DNA of 31,078 nucleotides from JAWAFD01 sp964467175 (GTDB taxonomy: Archaea; Micrarchaeota; Micrarchaeia; Anstonellales; J096): positions 1 to 31,078 of the forward strand of contig CAYXNY010000047.1 in assembly GCA_964467175.1 (NCBI GenBank), in the 5' to 3' direction. This document shows, one piece after another, positions 1 through 9,303 of this stretch (the stretch's first letter is position 1; each line of letters starts with the position of its first letter). The translations under genes and the position numbers were made by a program. The notes below the pieces were generated by a model, which ran no database searches, was not told the DNA's origin, and saw only the letters and a list, made by a program, of their open reading frames with translations.

Positions 1-2
1 AA

Positions 3-2924
3 GAACTTAGGTATATAGACAGAATGGATGCGATGGATATTCAAAAATTCTTAATGACGGCCATGTACATCCAAGATTACAGGAGAGATTTACTAAATCG
101 TGGCTGGAATGGTTTTATCCCTGCACTGTTTACCCCCGAGGCAGAAAGAAAGAGTATCTCAGGCAATATTTTTTCCATGCTTTTTGCACACGAAGTCCTT
201 TCTCAGGTGAAAGCAGACATTTCTAATATTGCAATATTTTTCTTTGGTATGAGGGCGATCAACCCGTTGTCCCCCCTCATGGAATATCAACTGCTCCCAG
301 GCGACTTTAAGGGATGGGTACAAAAAGAAAAACTCGGTGGGGCGTACAAGATAATTTCCTCGTTCTCCAGCAGGATGTTTGACGAGCTTGCAAAAAGAGC
401 CAACGTAAATGTAGCGGCGATGATGAAAGAACAGCATGTTGTAAATAAATTTGCTTTGTTAGGAAAAGATGTTTTCAAAGACATCGGTCTTAATACAAAA
501 GGAGATTGGCATGTTTTAGCACCGCATTTTACCGTTTCCAAAGTACCTAGGATAACATCCTCTGCGTTTGGAAGGGCTTTGGAGCTTTCTTATGTGGGAA
601 GGGTTAAGGAAAGCTTCAAAAATGCGTTCGAAAACGAAGCATCCATCCTTCCTTTCTCCTACTACAGCGTGATAACAAAAAACCTTGTGAATGATTTTGC
701 TTTTGAGCTTGGCGCTATTGGATACTACTCCGTGAGGCAGTATGTCGCAAACAAGCTAGGTGTTCCTGTTGATGCCCTTACCGATAAAGACTTCAAAACA
801 TTCGTAAGCAACAAAAAGAACCTTGACCTTTATCTAGCAGATTTTGACAAGGGTTCGTTCATACTTATGAAGGGGTATGGTGCAATCCCATTTATTCAAG
901 GTATTCTGAACCCGGATCCGTCATCTCTTGACAAGCATTTTGTAGATAAAAAAATTATGGATTATATAAGAAATAGGCTAGGATATGACACCAGGCTGCG
1001 CAATGATGAAATTTACTCCAAGTTTGCAGTAAAAGGAGGAATCGGGCTTCCAGACTCCTTCATAAACACAACCATACTTGTAAATGTTGATGGTAAATTC
1101 CGCTTGTGGAAAGGGAAGGAGCTCTCCGTGGATGAGCTGTATAAATTAGACAGCTTCTTTGTGAAGAAAAAAGAAAAAATCGGCCCGCAAGGCGAAGAGG
1201 CGAAACCCGGCGACTTTGTAAAATTGTATCAGCTTGCCGCCAGTGGAAATGCAGATGCTTTCAATAAGGTCAAGGAGATTCTCATAGCAAATAAAAGAAT
1301 GGATGCGTTCATGTCTCTTGCAAATGCTTACCAGATGGCTGCAAAAGATGCCGTCGCAAGGTCAGAGATCTTTAAAGGGGTTACACAGCAACATGTGCAA
1401 TACCTTCCGATGGAAGCAGCCAGAAACACTGTGCAGGATTGGAAGGATAGAACTAAGCTTTGGGTAGAGAGGGGAATCAGCGGTGCAGTAAAGCCAGTCC
1501 TTTACGCAGGTGTTCCCTACTTTGAAGCCATGGGCACTGTTGTTGCGACATCAGAAGTTGCAAGAAGGATCGGAGTAGAATACGTTAGCGGTTTAAGTAA
1601 GGCTGAGTATGAAAGGGAGAAAGAATTGGCAACAGCCATAAAGGATTTTGAGCATGCCTGGGAGTGGACAATAACAAGGGACGCACTGCTTTATGGCGGT
1701 TTTGAGAGATACGGCAGGGCAGGGTATCTAACTACCGGTTTTCATGTAGGGCCTGCGATGCCGGTTACGAACTGGATGGATAGAAGAAGTTTCAGCCCGC
1801 TTTTCCAGGGTATCCCCATTCTTGACAGAATAGTGCAAAACATTGCGCTCACAACATTTAAGCTGTCGGTAGGTTTTTCAAGGCCCTTTGTTCTCGGCGC
1901 AAGAGCCTTCGGTTTTCACAGGTATAAATACCCTTCTGTTTATGACATTAGGTCTGATATTTCTGAATCAAATCCTTTTGTTGCAACCCAAGCATACTAT
2001 CCCGTTTATTCCACTATTCCGAGGGTTAGGGTTGGCGCCACCCTGCTCTACGGCCTTGCTTCTCTCGCAACCCCGCTCCTTACGCCTTTTGGATTTGTTA
2101 AGGAACTGCGGGAAAGAAGAGAGCTGCCTATTTTTTCTCTGGAAGAATTAACACCTGCAGAAAAAGTTACCCCTGCTCCCGGGTTTAAACTACCAGGAGG
2201 TAGGATACTGCGTGGAAGGGTTGTAGAAGCAATAAAGAATTCCATTGCTCGCGCGGGCGAGTTAAAGTTCCTTACACATTCTGTTGATATAAGGCGTTTG
2301 GGGATAGCGAACCTAGACGTATATATCGGCGCTCCGAGAACGACAGATACACAGTGGTTCTATTCTCCGTCCATTGCGAACATAGGAGATGAAGATACAA
2401 ACCCGGGCCTTTCGTACATACAGAGTTACACTGGGCAGTATGTCTGGCAACCGGTAGTTGGAAGGGCCATTGAACGGCGCAACATCCCGGTTTTACCCAG
2501 AGTAAGAGAACACATGTTCGATGTGCATGAGAAGAGAACGCTGTCAGCTTTGGGCATGGCTGCTTTCTACTACAGCGAGATACACTGGGCAGATCCGTTC
2601 AATTTCAAGAACAACCCGCTTTACACAATTCTTTCCCCAGGCACTGCCCTTTTATCAGCATGCGGATGGGGATGGAGAAAATCCTACCGAGAATTGTATA
2701 AAGGAAGAATGGAATGGGCGGAATACAAAAGGCATCATCCAGATTCTGTCACCAGTTGGGACTACATAAAATTTGGAGGGACGAGAGTATCTAATGCACT
2801 TAGAGACTTTGTCAAGGGAAGATGGCAGAGATGGGCGCAGAGTAGGTATATAACATGTCCAACCTGCGGTACAAGATACCAAGGCCCAGGACCCTGCCCA
2901 AGATGTGGCGGATTGTCTCCATAG
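3..2924 (+). CDS. Large uncharacterised protein, C-terminal zinc ribbon (5' partial)
   Basis: The frame is open from the left edge with no stop. The first ATG is at 24 and a second at 30, neither with a clear ribosome binding site, so the gene probably begins outside the window and at least 966 residues are seen here. I do not recognise the family. The protein mixes aromatic-rich and moderately hydrophobic stretches, for example around residues 690-715 and 860-890, with charged helical segments. It ends in a four-cysteine ribbon, CPTCG...CPRCGG, from about residue 945. There is no obvious enzymatic motif. It lies 34 nt upstream of a transglycosylase-like lipoprotein on the same strand, which suggests a shared role at the cell surface or in a secretion or transfer apparatus; that link is inference. 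It could equally be a structural protein of an integrated element. Coding potential is certain, function is unknown. Confidence 0.75.
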   Translation, partial: ELRYIDRMDAMDIQKFLMTAMYIQDYRRDLLNRGWNGFIPALFTPEAERKSISGNIFSMLFAHEVLSQVKADISNIAIFFFGMRAINPLSPLMEYQLLPGDFKGWVQKEKLGGAYKIISSFSSRMFDELAKRANVNVAAMMKEQHVVNKFALLGKDVFKDIGLNTKGDWHVLAPHFTVSKVPRITSSAFGRALELSYVGRVKESFKNAFENEASILPFSYYSVITKNLVNDFAFELGAIGYYSVRQYVANKLGVPVDALTDKDFKTFVSNKKNLDLYLADFDKGSFILMKGYGAIPFIQGILNPDPSSLDKHFVDKKIMDYIRNRLGYDTRLRNDEIYSKFAVKGGIGLPDSFINTTILVNVDGKFRLWKGKELSVDELYKLDSFFVKKKEKIGPQGEEAKPGDFVKLYQLAASGNADAFNKVKEILIANKRMDAFMSLANAYQMAAKDAVARSEIFKGVTQQHVQYLPMEAARNTVQDWKDRTKLWVERGISGAVKPVLYAGVPYFEAMGTVVATSEVARRIGVEYVSGLSKAEYEREKELATAIKDFEHAWEWTITRDALLYGGFERYGRAGYLTTGFHVGPAMPVTNWMDRRSFSPLFQGIPILDRIVQNIALTTFKLSVGFSRPFVLGARAFGFHRYKYPSVYDIRSDISESNPFVATQAYYPVYSTIPRVRVGATLLYGLASLATPLLTPFGFVKELRERRELPIFSLEELTPAEKVTPAPGFKLPGGRILRGRVVEAIKNSIARAGELKFLTHSVDIRRLGIANLDVYIGAPRTTDTQWFYSPSIANIGDEDTNPGLSYIQSYTGQYVWQPVVGRAIERRNIPVLPRVREHMFDVHEKRTLSALGMAAFYYSEIHWADPFNFKNNPLYTILSPGTALLSACGWGWRKSYRELYKGRMEWAEYKRHHPDSVTSWDYIKFGGTRVSNALRDFVKGRWQRWAQSRYITCPTCGTRYQGPGPCPRCGGLSP

Positions 2925-2931
2925 GAAAGAA

Positions 2932-2947
2932 TTTAAATTTTTATAAA
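2932..2947 (+). promoter_or_regulatory. TATA box for the transglycosylase-like lipoprotein
   Basis: TTTAAATTTTTATAAA lies between the stop of the upstream gene and the ATG at 2959. The TTTAAA core is centred about 24.5 nt before the ATG, so the message is probably leaderless. The lipoprotein can therefore be expressed independently of the large upstream gene. Confidence 0.55.
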
Positions 2948-2958
2948 GAAAAATCCGC

Positions 2959-5229
2959 ATGAAAAAATTGGTTTATTCATTATTTGTTACTTTATTGCTA
3001 CTATTCTCTGGATGCTTAATTAAGGAAGATGAAGTAAAGAAAGTATTTCAAACCCCTTCCTATGAGTTCGATGCGTCCCAGCTTATATGCCCTTCTGGGC
3101 AGTGCGTTGCATTCGTATGCAATAAAAGTGAAGATAATAGCTACACCGGCTTCTATCCACCACCTGTAGTTGGCTCGAATTGCTCTTTCGAATCTGTTGA
3201 AACCGAAGGAGAGTACAAAGAGTATTTGAAAGGAGATAAAATGTTTTTGAGGACTTTTGGTGCTGGCTTTGGCTCCTCTTTTATGGAGTTTGCGGATGCA
3301 AACGCATACTGCAATAACTCCCTAACCTATTCTGTTAAATGGGTTCTTGGCAACACTTCAACCGGTTATGTCCTTCCTTCTCCCGAGCGGGCGACCTGCT
3401 TTTTTGAAAAATCAACCCTTCCGGTTTACATCCTTTACGCAGGAGGCCTTTCTGTTCCCATAAATAAAGTCGCGGAGTTTGCAAAATCTCTTGATGGAAA
3501 AGGGCCTGCTATAGTGATTACGGAATACCAGTACAATTCTTCAAATCCTGCGGAACTTTCAGCCATTGCCTCTCAAGCAAAGGCAATAAAACAAAACTGC
3601 AAAAACTGTCTTGTTGCAGTATACACAAAACTAAACGATGATGCTATCCTGAAAGAACTTCAAAAAGATAGCGGATTCAACAGGAGCGTTGATTTGGTTG
3701 CGTTTGGACTTGATGGGAGGGAAACCTCATATTGCACCGGAGGAATGCTAGTTTATGATGGTTTAAATTTTTCGAGAACAATCCTTTATAATTACAACAA
3801 GCCATCTTTTTGGGCGTACCTTCTCATCCCGCGTGGCTTTAATGAGAACGGCATGTGCGTTTGGAATGAGGTTGAGGAAAAAAGGGCATACCTTACGCTT
3901 TTCTTTTCTGTGAGTTCCATAAGAAAGTATGGGGTAATTGGTTTTGCTCCTTACAGCCTTTACGGAAATCCCCTCAAATGCGAAAACTGCACGCTTATGG
4001 AAAACGGCCAGCCGCGCCAAGATTCTTTCTCTATGTTCTTTTCCTACTGCCAGCAGTTCTACTATTACTACAATTTCATCCCCGTTGCTTTTGCCACAAA
4101 GCCGGGAACGAATTGCAGTTTTGAAAAAACGCCAACCCAGACTGTATACATCGGGCAGTCGTCCAGCGAGCTTGATGTTCCGCTTTACACGGTTGATTCG
4201 CCGATGCCATACTTCTATAAATGCGCCGCGTGCTTCTCCTTCAACTATAGCGCCGTTCCCAAAGGCATTGGAGGAAGCGGAAGCGGCGACTATCACTGCA
4301 CGGATGGGATAGGAAAAACAATAGATTACTGGGCGGATGTTTTTGAAGCCGACCCGGATTACATGAAAGCAATCGCTCAACAGGAGAGCGGCTTTGATGA
4401 ATGTGCTGTTGGTTTGGCTCCTCCAAACTGGCCCTACTGCAATCAAGGCGGCATTGAGTTTGAAGACCCCACAGGAAAATGCAACAATGCAATACAGCAA
4501 AAACTTCATAATTATTGTTGGGATAAAAGCGTAACAAATTTTGCAGACCCGAGCGAAGCATGCAGACCCTGCAGTTCTGTAAGTTCTGGAAATAACGGCG
4601 GGCATTGCAAAATATGCGCGATGGGAATGATGCAGGTGATAGATTATCCCGGTTATTACTACAAAGAAAAGGGGATGGAAGCACCGGATAGGATAAAACT
4701 CTGCGGTGCCTATGAATACAACCCATTCAACATGAACGACAGCGCATGCGCAAGGAGTTATGATACGATGGTTAATGCAAAAAAAGCAAGAGAGCTGATT
4801 GCCGAGCTGAATTCAAATGAAAAATCTGCGCTTGGGATAACCGATGAGAATGTTGGGTGGTGGGTTGCGCTTTTTACATCGTACTCAAACAGCAAATCAA
4901 CAATGCATGGATGGATCACTGATTATATTGAAAACAAACCACAGAACTGCCAGGGTCTCGGCGAAAGCGCATGCTATGCACAGGAATGCTGCAAATGGGA
5001 TGATGAAGATGAGGAATGCAGGTATTCATACAGCAAAACTTGTTGCGGTGCGAATACCTTTTTTGAATATCTTGAATCTAAAAATTGTTTGAATAAACCA
5101 TACGGCGTTCAGGTTTTAAGAAAATATGTTGCGGCGTGGAAAGAGTGCGGAAACTGCGATGAGCCATCTTTCCTGGAAAACTTTAAGAAGTACCATCCCA
5201 AAAAAGAATATGAAATTCCGTTCCCATGA
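2959..5229 (+). CDS. Lipoprotein with lysozyme-like lytic transglycosylase (SLT) domain
   Basis: This 756-aa protein starts with a lipoprotein signal: basic MKK, a hydrophobic core and the lipobox FSGC, with Cys19 as the expected lipidated residue. Residues of roughly 150-330 look like an alpha/beta domain that I cannot name. From about residue 460 there is a goose-type-lysozyme/SLT-like module: AIAQQESGFDECAVG (candidate catalytic Glu476), the MGMMQV motif near 555-560 and an ALFTSYSNS segment near 640 equivalent to the AxAYNAG block of SLT domains. Many cysteine pairs suggest disulphides in an extracellular protein. Family knowledge: SLT enzymes cleave the MurNAc-GlcNAc bond of peptidoglycan, which archaea normally lack. 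The target could be bacterial walls, another glycan, or the domain may act in cell-surface remodelling. The start is supported by the signal peptide and the TATA spacing. Confidence 0.72.
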   Translation: MKKLVYSLFVTLLLLFSGCLIKEDEVKKVFQTPSYEFDASQLICPSGQCVAFVCNKSEDNSYTGFYPPPVVGSNCSFESVETEGEYKEYLKGDKMFLRTFGAGFGSSFMEFADANAYCNNSLTYSVKWVLGNTSTGYVLPSPERATCFFEKSTLPVYILYAGGLSVPINKVAEFAKSLDGKGPAIVITEYQYNSSNPAELSAIASQAKAIKQNCKNCLVAVYTKLNDDAILKELQKDSGFNRSVDLVAFGLDGRETSYCTGGMLVYDGLNFSRTILYNYNKPSFWAYLLIPRGFNENGMCVWNEVEEKRAYLTLFFSVSSIRKYGVIGFAPYSLYGNPLKCENCTLMENGQPRQDSFSMFFSYCQQFYYYYNFIPVAFATKPGTNCSFEKTPTQTVYIGQSSSELDVPLYTVDSPMPYFYKCAACFSFNYSAVPKGIGGSGSGDYHCTDGIGKTIDYWADVFEADPDYMKAIAQQESGFDECAVGLAPPNWPYCNQGGIEFEDPTGKCNNAIQQKLHNYCWDKSVTNFADPSEACRPCSSVSSGNNGGHCKICAMGMMQVIDYPGYYYKEKGMEAPDRIKLCGAYEYNPFNMNDSACARSYDTMVNAKKARELIAELNSNEKSALGITDENVGWWVALFTSYSNSKSTMHGWITDYIENKPQNCQGLGESACYAQECCKWDDEDEECRYSYSKTCCGANTFFEYLESKNCLNKPYGVQVLRKYVAAWKECGNCDEPSFLENFKKYHPKKEYEIPFP

Positions 5230-5236
5230 GAAGAAT

Positions 5237-5626
5237 TTATTTTGAATAATTTTTTATCCAGTAGTATACCGTCCTTCTTCCAACCCCATGCTTTCTTGCA
5301 GTCCTGCTTATTCCTTTTTTCTTCGCTTCGCGAACGATTTTTCTTTTTATTTTTTTCTTATACCCTCTTCTTCCTCTCGCTCTTTTTTCAATTTTTATTT
5401 TTACTCCCATCTCCTTCAGCGTTTTCCAGTATTTTTTCCCGACGCTTCTGTAGATTGCCCTGCTCACAAAAACCTTCTTCATTTTTGTTCTGTTGAGAAG
5501 GAGGACGAACAAAAACTTGCTCGGCTTTGTTTTTAAGACTATCTTTTCAGCTTCAGGATTTTTCTCCAGCGTTTCAGTTATCTCCTTTCTTTTCCCCCTT
5601 ATCTCCAATTCTTTCAAGGAATTCAC
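5237..5626 (-). CDS. Small basic helix-turn-helix protein
   Basis: A 129-aa, very lysine/arginine-rich protein. The last 35 or so residues read as a transposase/resolvase-like HTH: KKGISRTARKHGVGRRTVYY, followed by WIKNY. The N-terminal part is a short alpha/beta region without a recognised family. The likely start is a GTG at 5626, preceded by AAAGGAGGAAGG with good spacing. This places the first 53 nt inside the end of the upstream gene in another frame. It is the last gene of the Top6 operon and is convergent with the lipoprotein gene, only 7 nt away. A DNA-binding role is inferred from the HTH and charge. No catalytic domain is present, so it is not itself a transposase. Confidence 0.6.
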   Translation of the reverse strand: MNSLKELEIRGKRKEITETLEKNPEAEKIVLKTKPSKFLFVLLLNRTKMKKVFVSRAIYRSVGKKYWKTLKEMGVKIKIEKRARGRRGYKKKIKRKIVREAKKKGISRTARKHGVGRRTVYYWIKNYSK

Positions 5627-6683
5627 GCCCCCTTCCTCCTTTTAACGCTTCATACATCTCGACCTGCTTTTTTATTTCATCCTCGCTTATTTTCAAAAAT
5701 TCAGATGCCCACTCAACTCCTTTCTCCTTTGCAACAACCGCAGTGCCGATGTTGTAATCGTAATAACTCATCCTTTCCCTCAGAATTTTTCCAAAATCCA
5801 TTCCGGTGAATTCATTCAAGAGAACAAAATTTGAGAGGGTCTTTTCATCCGGCTCCGGAACAAGCGAAGGATAGGGTTTGTTTCTTTTGGCGCTCTCTCT
5901 TGTCTCGCGTAAGTAAAATTTTATTATTGGAATGAATGCAAGAAGGAAGCTCCTCCTTCTTATCTCCTTTCTTATCGCTCTCTTTTTTTCTTCAAGCTTC
6001 TCCGCAAACTCCTCTTTCATCTTTTCATTCTCAAAAAACCCCTTCTCCGTCATCTCTTTTTTAAGCTCCTCAAACCCTTCCAGATGCTCCACCCGGCTGT
6101 AAGGAAGAATTTTATATTTTCTTAAGATGGAGTTGTATTCAATAAGTTTTTCATCCTTTTCGCTGTTGATCATCTCATTTTTCACCCCGTCCGAGGCATA
6201 AAAAACTATTGCGGAAAGAAGGGCCTTTCTTACTGATGTTGATTTGAAAAATGGCTTTATCACATCCTCAATCTCCCTGAAAACCATTATTCCTGTTGCA
6301 CCCGAGCGTATAAGGTTTTCTATGTAATTCCCATTTACTGGAAGATAGTTCGCAAAATCCTCATAAAGACTGTTCTGTTTTATTTTTTTTGATGCGATCG
6401 CGACCCTTACTCTTGCAAGGGTAGATTTTTTCAGCATGGCGACATACCTAAAAAAAGAAACCTGTTTTTTTAGGTCAGCGACCTCCTCTGCGCTCTTCTC
6501 CTCCATCTCTTTTTCTGTTATTTTTACAAGAGCCCTGAAAGGAGAGTTAAACCTCCTAAGCAGCATCTCTTCCTTTAGAACCTCCAGCTCTTCCATACTC
6601 GGCTCTTTTTCAAGCGATTCGTTAGCGTAATGTATAAGGGCCAACGAATCCATTTCTTGTAGGTCTACGCCTTTTTCATCCAT
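5574..6683 (-). CDS. Uncharacterised helical protein of the Top6 operon
   Basis: A 369-aa protein of mostly charged alpha-helical composition. It has no signal peptide. A single hydrophobic patch near residues 245-260 (SFLLAFIPIIKFYL) could be a buried helix or a weak membrane contact. Glu/Lys-rich coiled-coil-like stretches occur near residues 50-75 and 205-245. I do not recognise a family. It starts 17 nt after the Top6A stop and is almost certainly co-transcribed with it. Its end overlaps the start of the HTH gene by 53 nt. The context suggests a role in DNA topology, replication or chromosome segregation, but that is inference from position only. Confidence 0.65.
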   Translation of the reverse strand: MDEKGVDLQEMDSLALIHYANESLEKEPSMEELEVLKEEMLLRRFNSPFRALVKITEKEMEEKSAEEVADLKKQVSFFRYVAMLKKSTLARVRVAIASKKIKQNSLYEDFANYLPVNGNYIENLIRSGATGIMVFREIEDVIKPFFKSTSVRKALLSAIVFYASDGVKNEMINSEKDEKLIEYNSILRKYKILPYSRVEHLEGFEELKKEMTEKGFFENEKMKEEFAEKLEEKKRAIRKEIRRRSFLLAFIPIIKFYLRETRESAKRNKPYPSLVPEPDEKTLSNFVLLNEFTGMDFGKILRERMSYYDYNIGTAVVAKEKGVEWASEFLKISEDEIKKQVEMYEALKGGRGREFLERIGDKGEKKGDN

Positions 6684-6700
6684 ACTCTCACGACCCTCGC

Positions 6701-7807
6701 TTATGGCAAAAATTCTTTGTTTTTTATTTTTTCCTTTATGTATTCTCCTACGAAAGTGAGCCTCTGCCCCTGCAACGCGTCCTGCTCCAGCTTCTTCTTT
6801 GTTTTCACAACGAGCTTCAGCTCCTCAACCCATTGTTTGTGCGCTTTTATCCATGGATACTCCATCATCTCCATTGCCCTTTTTATGTCTATTTCCTTTG
6901 CCTTTATTGTAAGCTTTTCAAGAAATTCATACTTCTTAATGTCGCTCATCGTTACTCCGATGAATTTTGCTTCGGGAATGCTGAAATCTCTTCCCAGGTA
7001 GGCGAGGTTCATGCTCCCGGTTTTCATCGTCCAGTAAATGTACCACCCCCAGGCGTCGCAATCCGTAAAAACGTAGATAGGCAGGCCCAAATCCGCAAAT
7101 TTTCTCAGCAGTCTTCTTGTCCCTCTTGAGCTTTGCCCTTTCGGTGTGATTAGTATTGCCTTTTCCTTTTCCCAAAACCTGTCCTCGTTCAGCCTCTGCC
7201 ATAAGGCATCCTTCTCAACCACAAGCACGTATTTCGCGTCTGTCTTAACTATCTCCATTCCATTATCAACATCGCTGGGTATCATCCATCCGCTCCTCCC
7301 CTGCTTTCTTCCGTCTATCAGAATCTCCTCGCCCGCAAACCTGTCCCTTATTACAACCGGTCCGGCGAGCACGCCCTTCCTATCCGTAGTAAGGTTAAGG
7401 TCCTCCCTCTTCACACCGAGTGCAACCTCCAAATCCTCTATGAGCGCGTTGCTCTCGCTCTGCTCTTCAAAAAGCGATTCATCAACATCCTCGCCCAAAC
7501 TAAATTTCAACTGGTAGTACAGACCCCTTATGCTCGTGTGCAGACCCTGCTCCACAAAAGACTTTGTCTTGTTTGCGATTGCGATCGTCTGCATGAATGT
7601 CCTTGACTGCGCGATGTTCAGGAATTTTCTGACCTCTCTCTTATCCCCCAATTTCAAATAGCCTAGATTTTCATCGAATATTATATTGCCTTTGCTATGG
7701 AGATAGGTTTCAAATGTCGGGCTCTCTCCCTTATCTATCTCATCAACCATCTTCTTTCCGAGCAGTTTCAGCTTCTCTATCGCGGGTACTGGGCTTTCAG
7801 CTGCCAT
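6701..7807 (-). CDS. top6A: DNA topoisomerase VI subunit A
   Basis: This is the Spo11-like catalytic subunit of the type IIB topoisomerase, which makes double-strand breaks, passes another duplex through and reseals, relaxing supercoils and decatenating chromosomes. The winged-helix/CAP region carries SIRGLYYQLK; the cleavage tyrosine is one of Tyr97/Tyr98. The Toprim fold follows with acidic metal ligands VVEKD (Glu198) and TDCDAWG (Asp249, Asp251). The length of 368 aa is normal for archaeal Top6A. Its start overlaps the end of top6B by 11 nt, the usual sign of translational coupling of two subunits made in equal amounts. Confidence 0.96.
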   Translation of the reverse strand: MAAESPVPAIEKLKLLGKKMVDEIDKGESPTFETYLHSKGNIIFDENLGYLKLGDKREVRKFLNIAQSRTFMQTIAIANKTKSFVEQGLHTSIRGLYYQLKFSLGEDVDESLFEEQSESNALIEDLEVALGVKREDLNLTTDRKGVLAGPVVIRDRFAGEEILIDGRKQGRSGWMIPSDVDNGMEIVKTDAKYVLVVEKDALWQRLNEDRFWEKEKAILITPKGQSSRGTRRLLRKFADLGLPIYVFTDCDAWGWYIYWTMKTGSMNLAYLGRDFSIPEAKFIGVTMSDIKKYEFLEKLTIKAKEIDIKRAMEMMEYPWIKAHKQWVEELKLVVKTKKKLEQDALQGQRLTFVGEYIKEKIKNKEFLP

Positions 7808-9302
7808 ATTTTCCCTCCACTATCTCAGCGAGCTTTTTTTCAACCAGCTCCTTTTTCTCTCCTGAAAGTCCGGCGATGTCGCTGCTCAGCTGACTTATGT
7901 ATTTTACGAATGTCTGCTTCTTAGTCTCCCTCTCCCTCTCCCTTATCTTCCCTGAAATATGCCTCTCAACCTGCCTCGCGACCTCAAAAACTGCATTCTT
8001 TATCTCAACCATCGTTTCCTCATCGTTTGTTATCGCCTGCTTTCCTGCGCTTATGTATGGGACATACACGCTTGAGAAATTTACAAAAACAGTTACCGGT
8101 TCGTTCTCAAAATCCTTTATCCCGTACCTTTTCCAGTCAATATTTTTGACAACCTCTGTAATGGCGCATGCAGACGCGTCAAAAACAAGCGGGGCCCTGT
8201 TTGCGAACCGCATTATGCTTGATTTTTGGTTTCCTCCATACGCAATTCCCACTTCTACAATATAAGGTATCCCTCCTTTGTAAACCTTCGGGGGCCTTTC
8301 AACAACCGCAACTATCTCCGGGTTTAGTATATTTCTCAAAGACTTCTCTATCTGCTCCTTCCCTATTGGGATCACGGAATCTGTCGCCGGTGCGACCCAT
8401 TTAACCCGCCTGAAAGCCTTTACGATTTTTTCAGCCTCCTCCCAGCTGAGCGTGTTCGGGTTTCTCTTGAAGTCTATATCTGGCACAAGCTCCTGCAGCT
8501 CCTTCACTTTATCCGCGCTCACCCTTGAAAAGCTCGCCTGCAGGAACGAGCTTATTCTTGTTGATTCCGATGCTTTTGCCCTTTCGAGCATGTCGTGGGC
8601 GTCTATCCCCAGCGGATGCGGAAGAACTTCCTTCGGCCTTTGCGGGACCTGCTCAACCGAGCGCGGGAACAAAAAAACATTCCCCTCCGGATCCGTGAGC
8701 TCTATCTGCGCATGCGGGTTCGCGAGCGCGGTCCTCTTCAAGTATTCATACGCTCCGTACTGCCCTTTGTCGTATTTTACATTGGAAAATTCTCCTCTCA
8801 CCACTAGCCCTCTAAGCTCTCCTTCTCTTTCTGAACTGTTTGTAACAACCGGCTCGTTTGTTTTCAAATCCACGCTCAGGTCGCATTCAAAAATTTTCCC
8901 CTTATGGCCAGAAACGACATGAATAGGTTTTCCAGTTGTTATAAGCGCGTACATAGTGCATCCAGCAGCGCCTATTCCCTGCTGGCCTCTCTGCTGCATG
9001 TACCTGTGGAACTTTGTTCCGGTTAGCATCTGCCCGAGCGCTTTTCCAACAAGCTTCGATGGTATTCCCGGCCCGTTATCCTCTGCCCTGACAGAGTACC
9101 TTTCCTCTCCGGTTTCTTCTATTTTTATTTTTATGTCCGGCAGGATTCCGGCTTCCTCGCATGCATCGAGGCTGTTTGTTGTGTACTCATGAACTATTGT
9201 TGTCAAACTCCTTATCTTCCCGCTGAAGCCCAGCATCTGCGCATTCTTTTTGAAGAACTCTGTAATGGAATACTCCCTGAAATTTTCAGCCATCTCAGCC
9301 AT
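7797..9302 (-). CDS. top6B: DNA topoisomerase VI subunit B
   Basis: The ATPase subunit of topoisomerase VI. GHKL ATPase motifs are clear: N box EYTTNSLDA, G1 box DNGPGI and the glycine-rich lid GQQGIGAAG. These are followed by the H2TH region and the transducer domain, whose lysine-bearing GKQAI motif contacts ATP. ATP-driven dimerisation of this subunit gates DNA capture by Top6A. Three in-frame starts are possible (GTG 9311, ATG 9302, ATG 9293). I favour ATG 9302 because GGGTGG lies a few bases upstream, while GTG 9311 overlaps the KH gene stop and lacks a site. The product is about 501 aa, slightly below the usual 520-650. Confidence 0.95.
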   Translation of the reverse strand: MAEMAENFREYSITEFFKKNAQMLGFSGKIRSLTTIVHEYTTNSLDACEEAGILPDIKIKIEETGEERYSVRAEDNGPGIPSKLVGKALGQMLTGTKFHRYMQQRGQQGIGAAGCTMYALITTGKPIHVVSGHKGKIFECDLSVDLKTNEPVVTNSSEREGELRGLVVRGEFSNVKYDKGQYGAYEYLKRTALANPHAQIELTDPEGNVFLFPRSVEQVPQRPKEVLPHPLGIDAHDMLERAKASESTRISSFLQASFSRVSADKVKELQELVPDIDFKRNPNTLSWEEAEKIVKAFRRVKWVAPATDSVIPIGKEQIEKSLRNILNPEIVAVVERPPKVYKGGIPYIVEVGIAYGGNQKSSIMRFANRAPLVFDASACAITEVVKNIDWKRYGIKDFENEPVTVFVNFSSVYVPYISAGKQAITNDEETMVEIKNAVFEVARQVERHISGKIRERERETKKQTFVKYISQLSSDIAGLSGEKKELVEKKLAEIVEGKYGS

Positions 9303-9303
9303 T

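Noticed and set aside
3763..4605. 280-aa open frame antisense to the lipoprotein gene
   Set aside because: The sense frame has signal peptide, lipobox and SLT motifs; the antisense product has none and is a codon-bias shadow.
5237..5626. Insertion-sequence transposase
   Set aside because: Only an HTH is present; there is no catalytic domain and no terminal repeats, and the gene is co-directional with and overlapping the Top6 operon.
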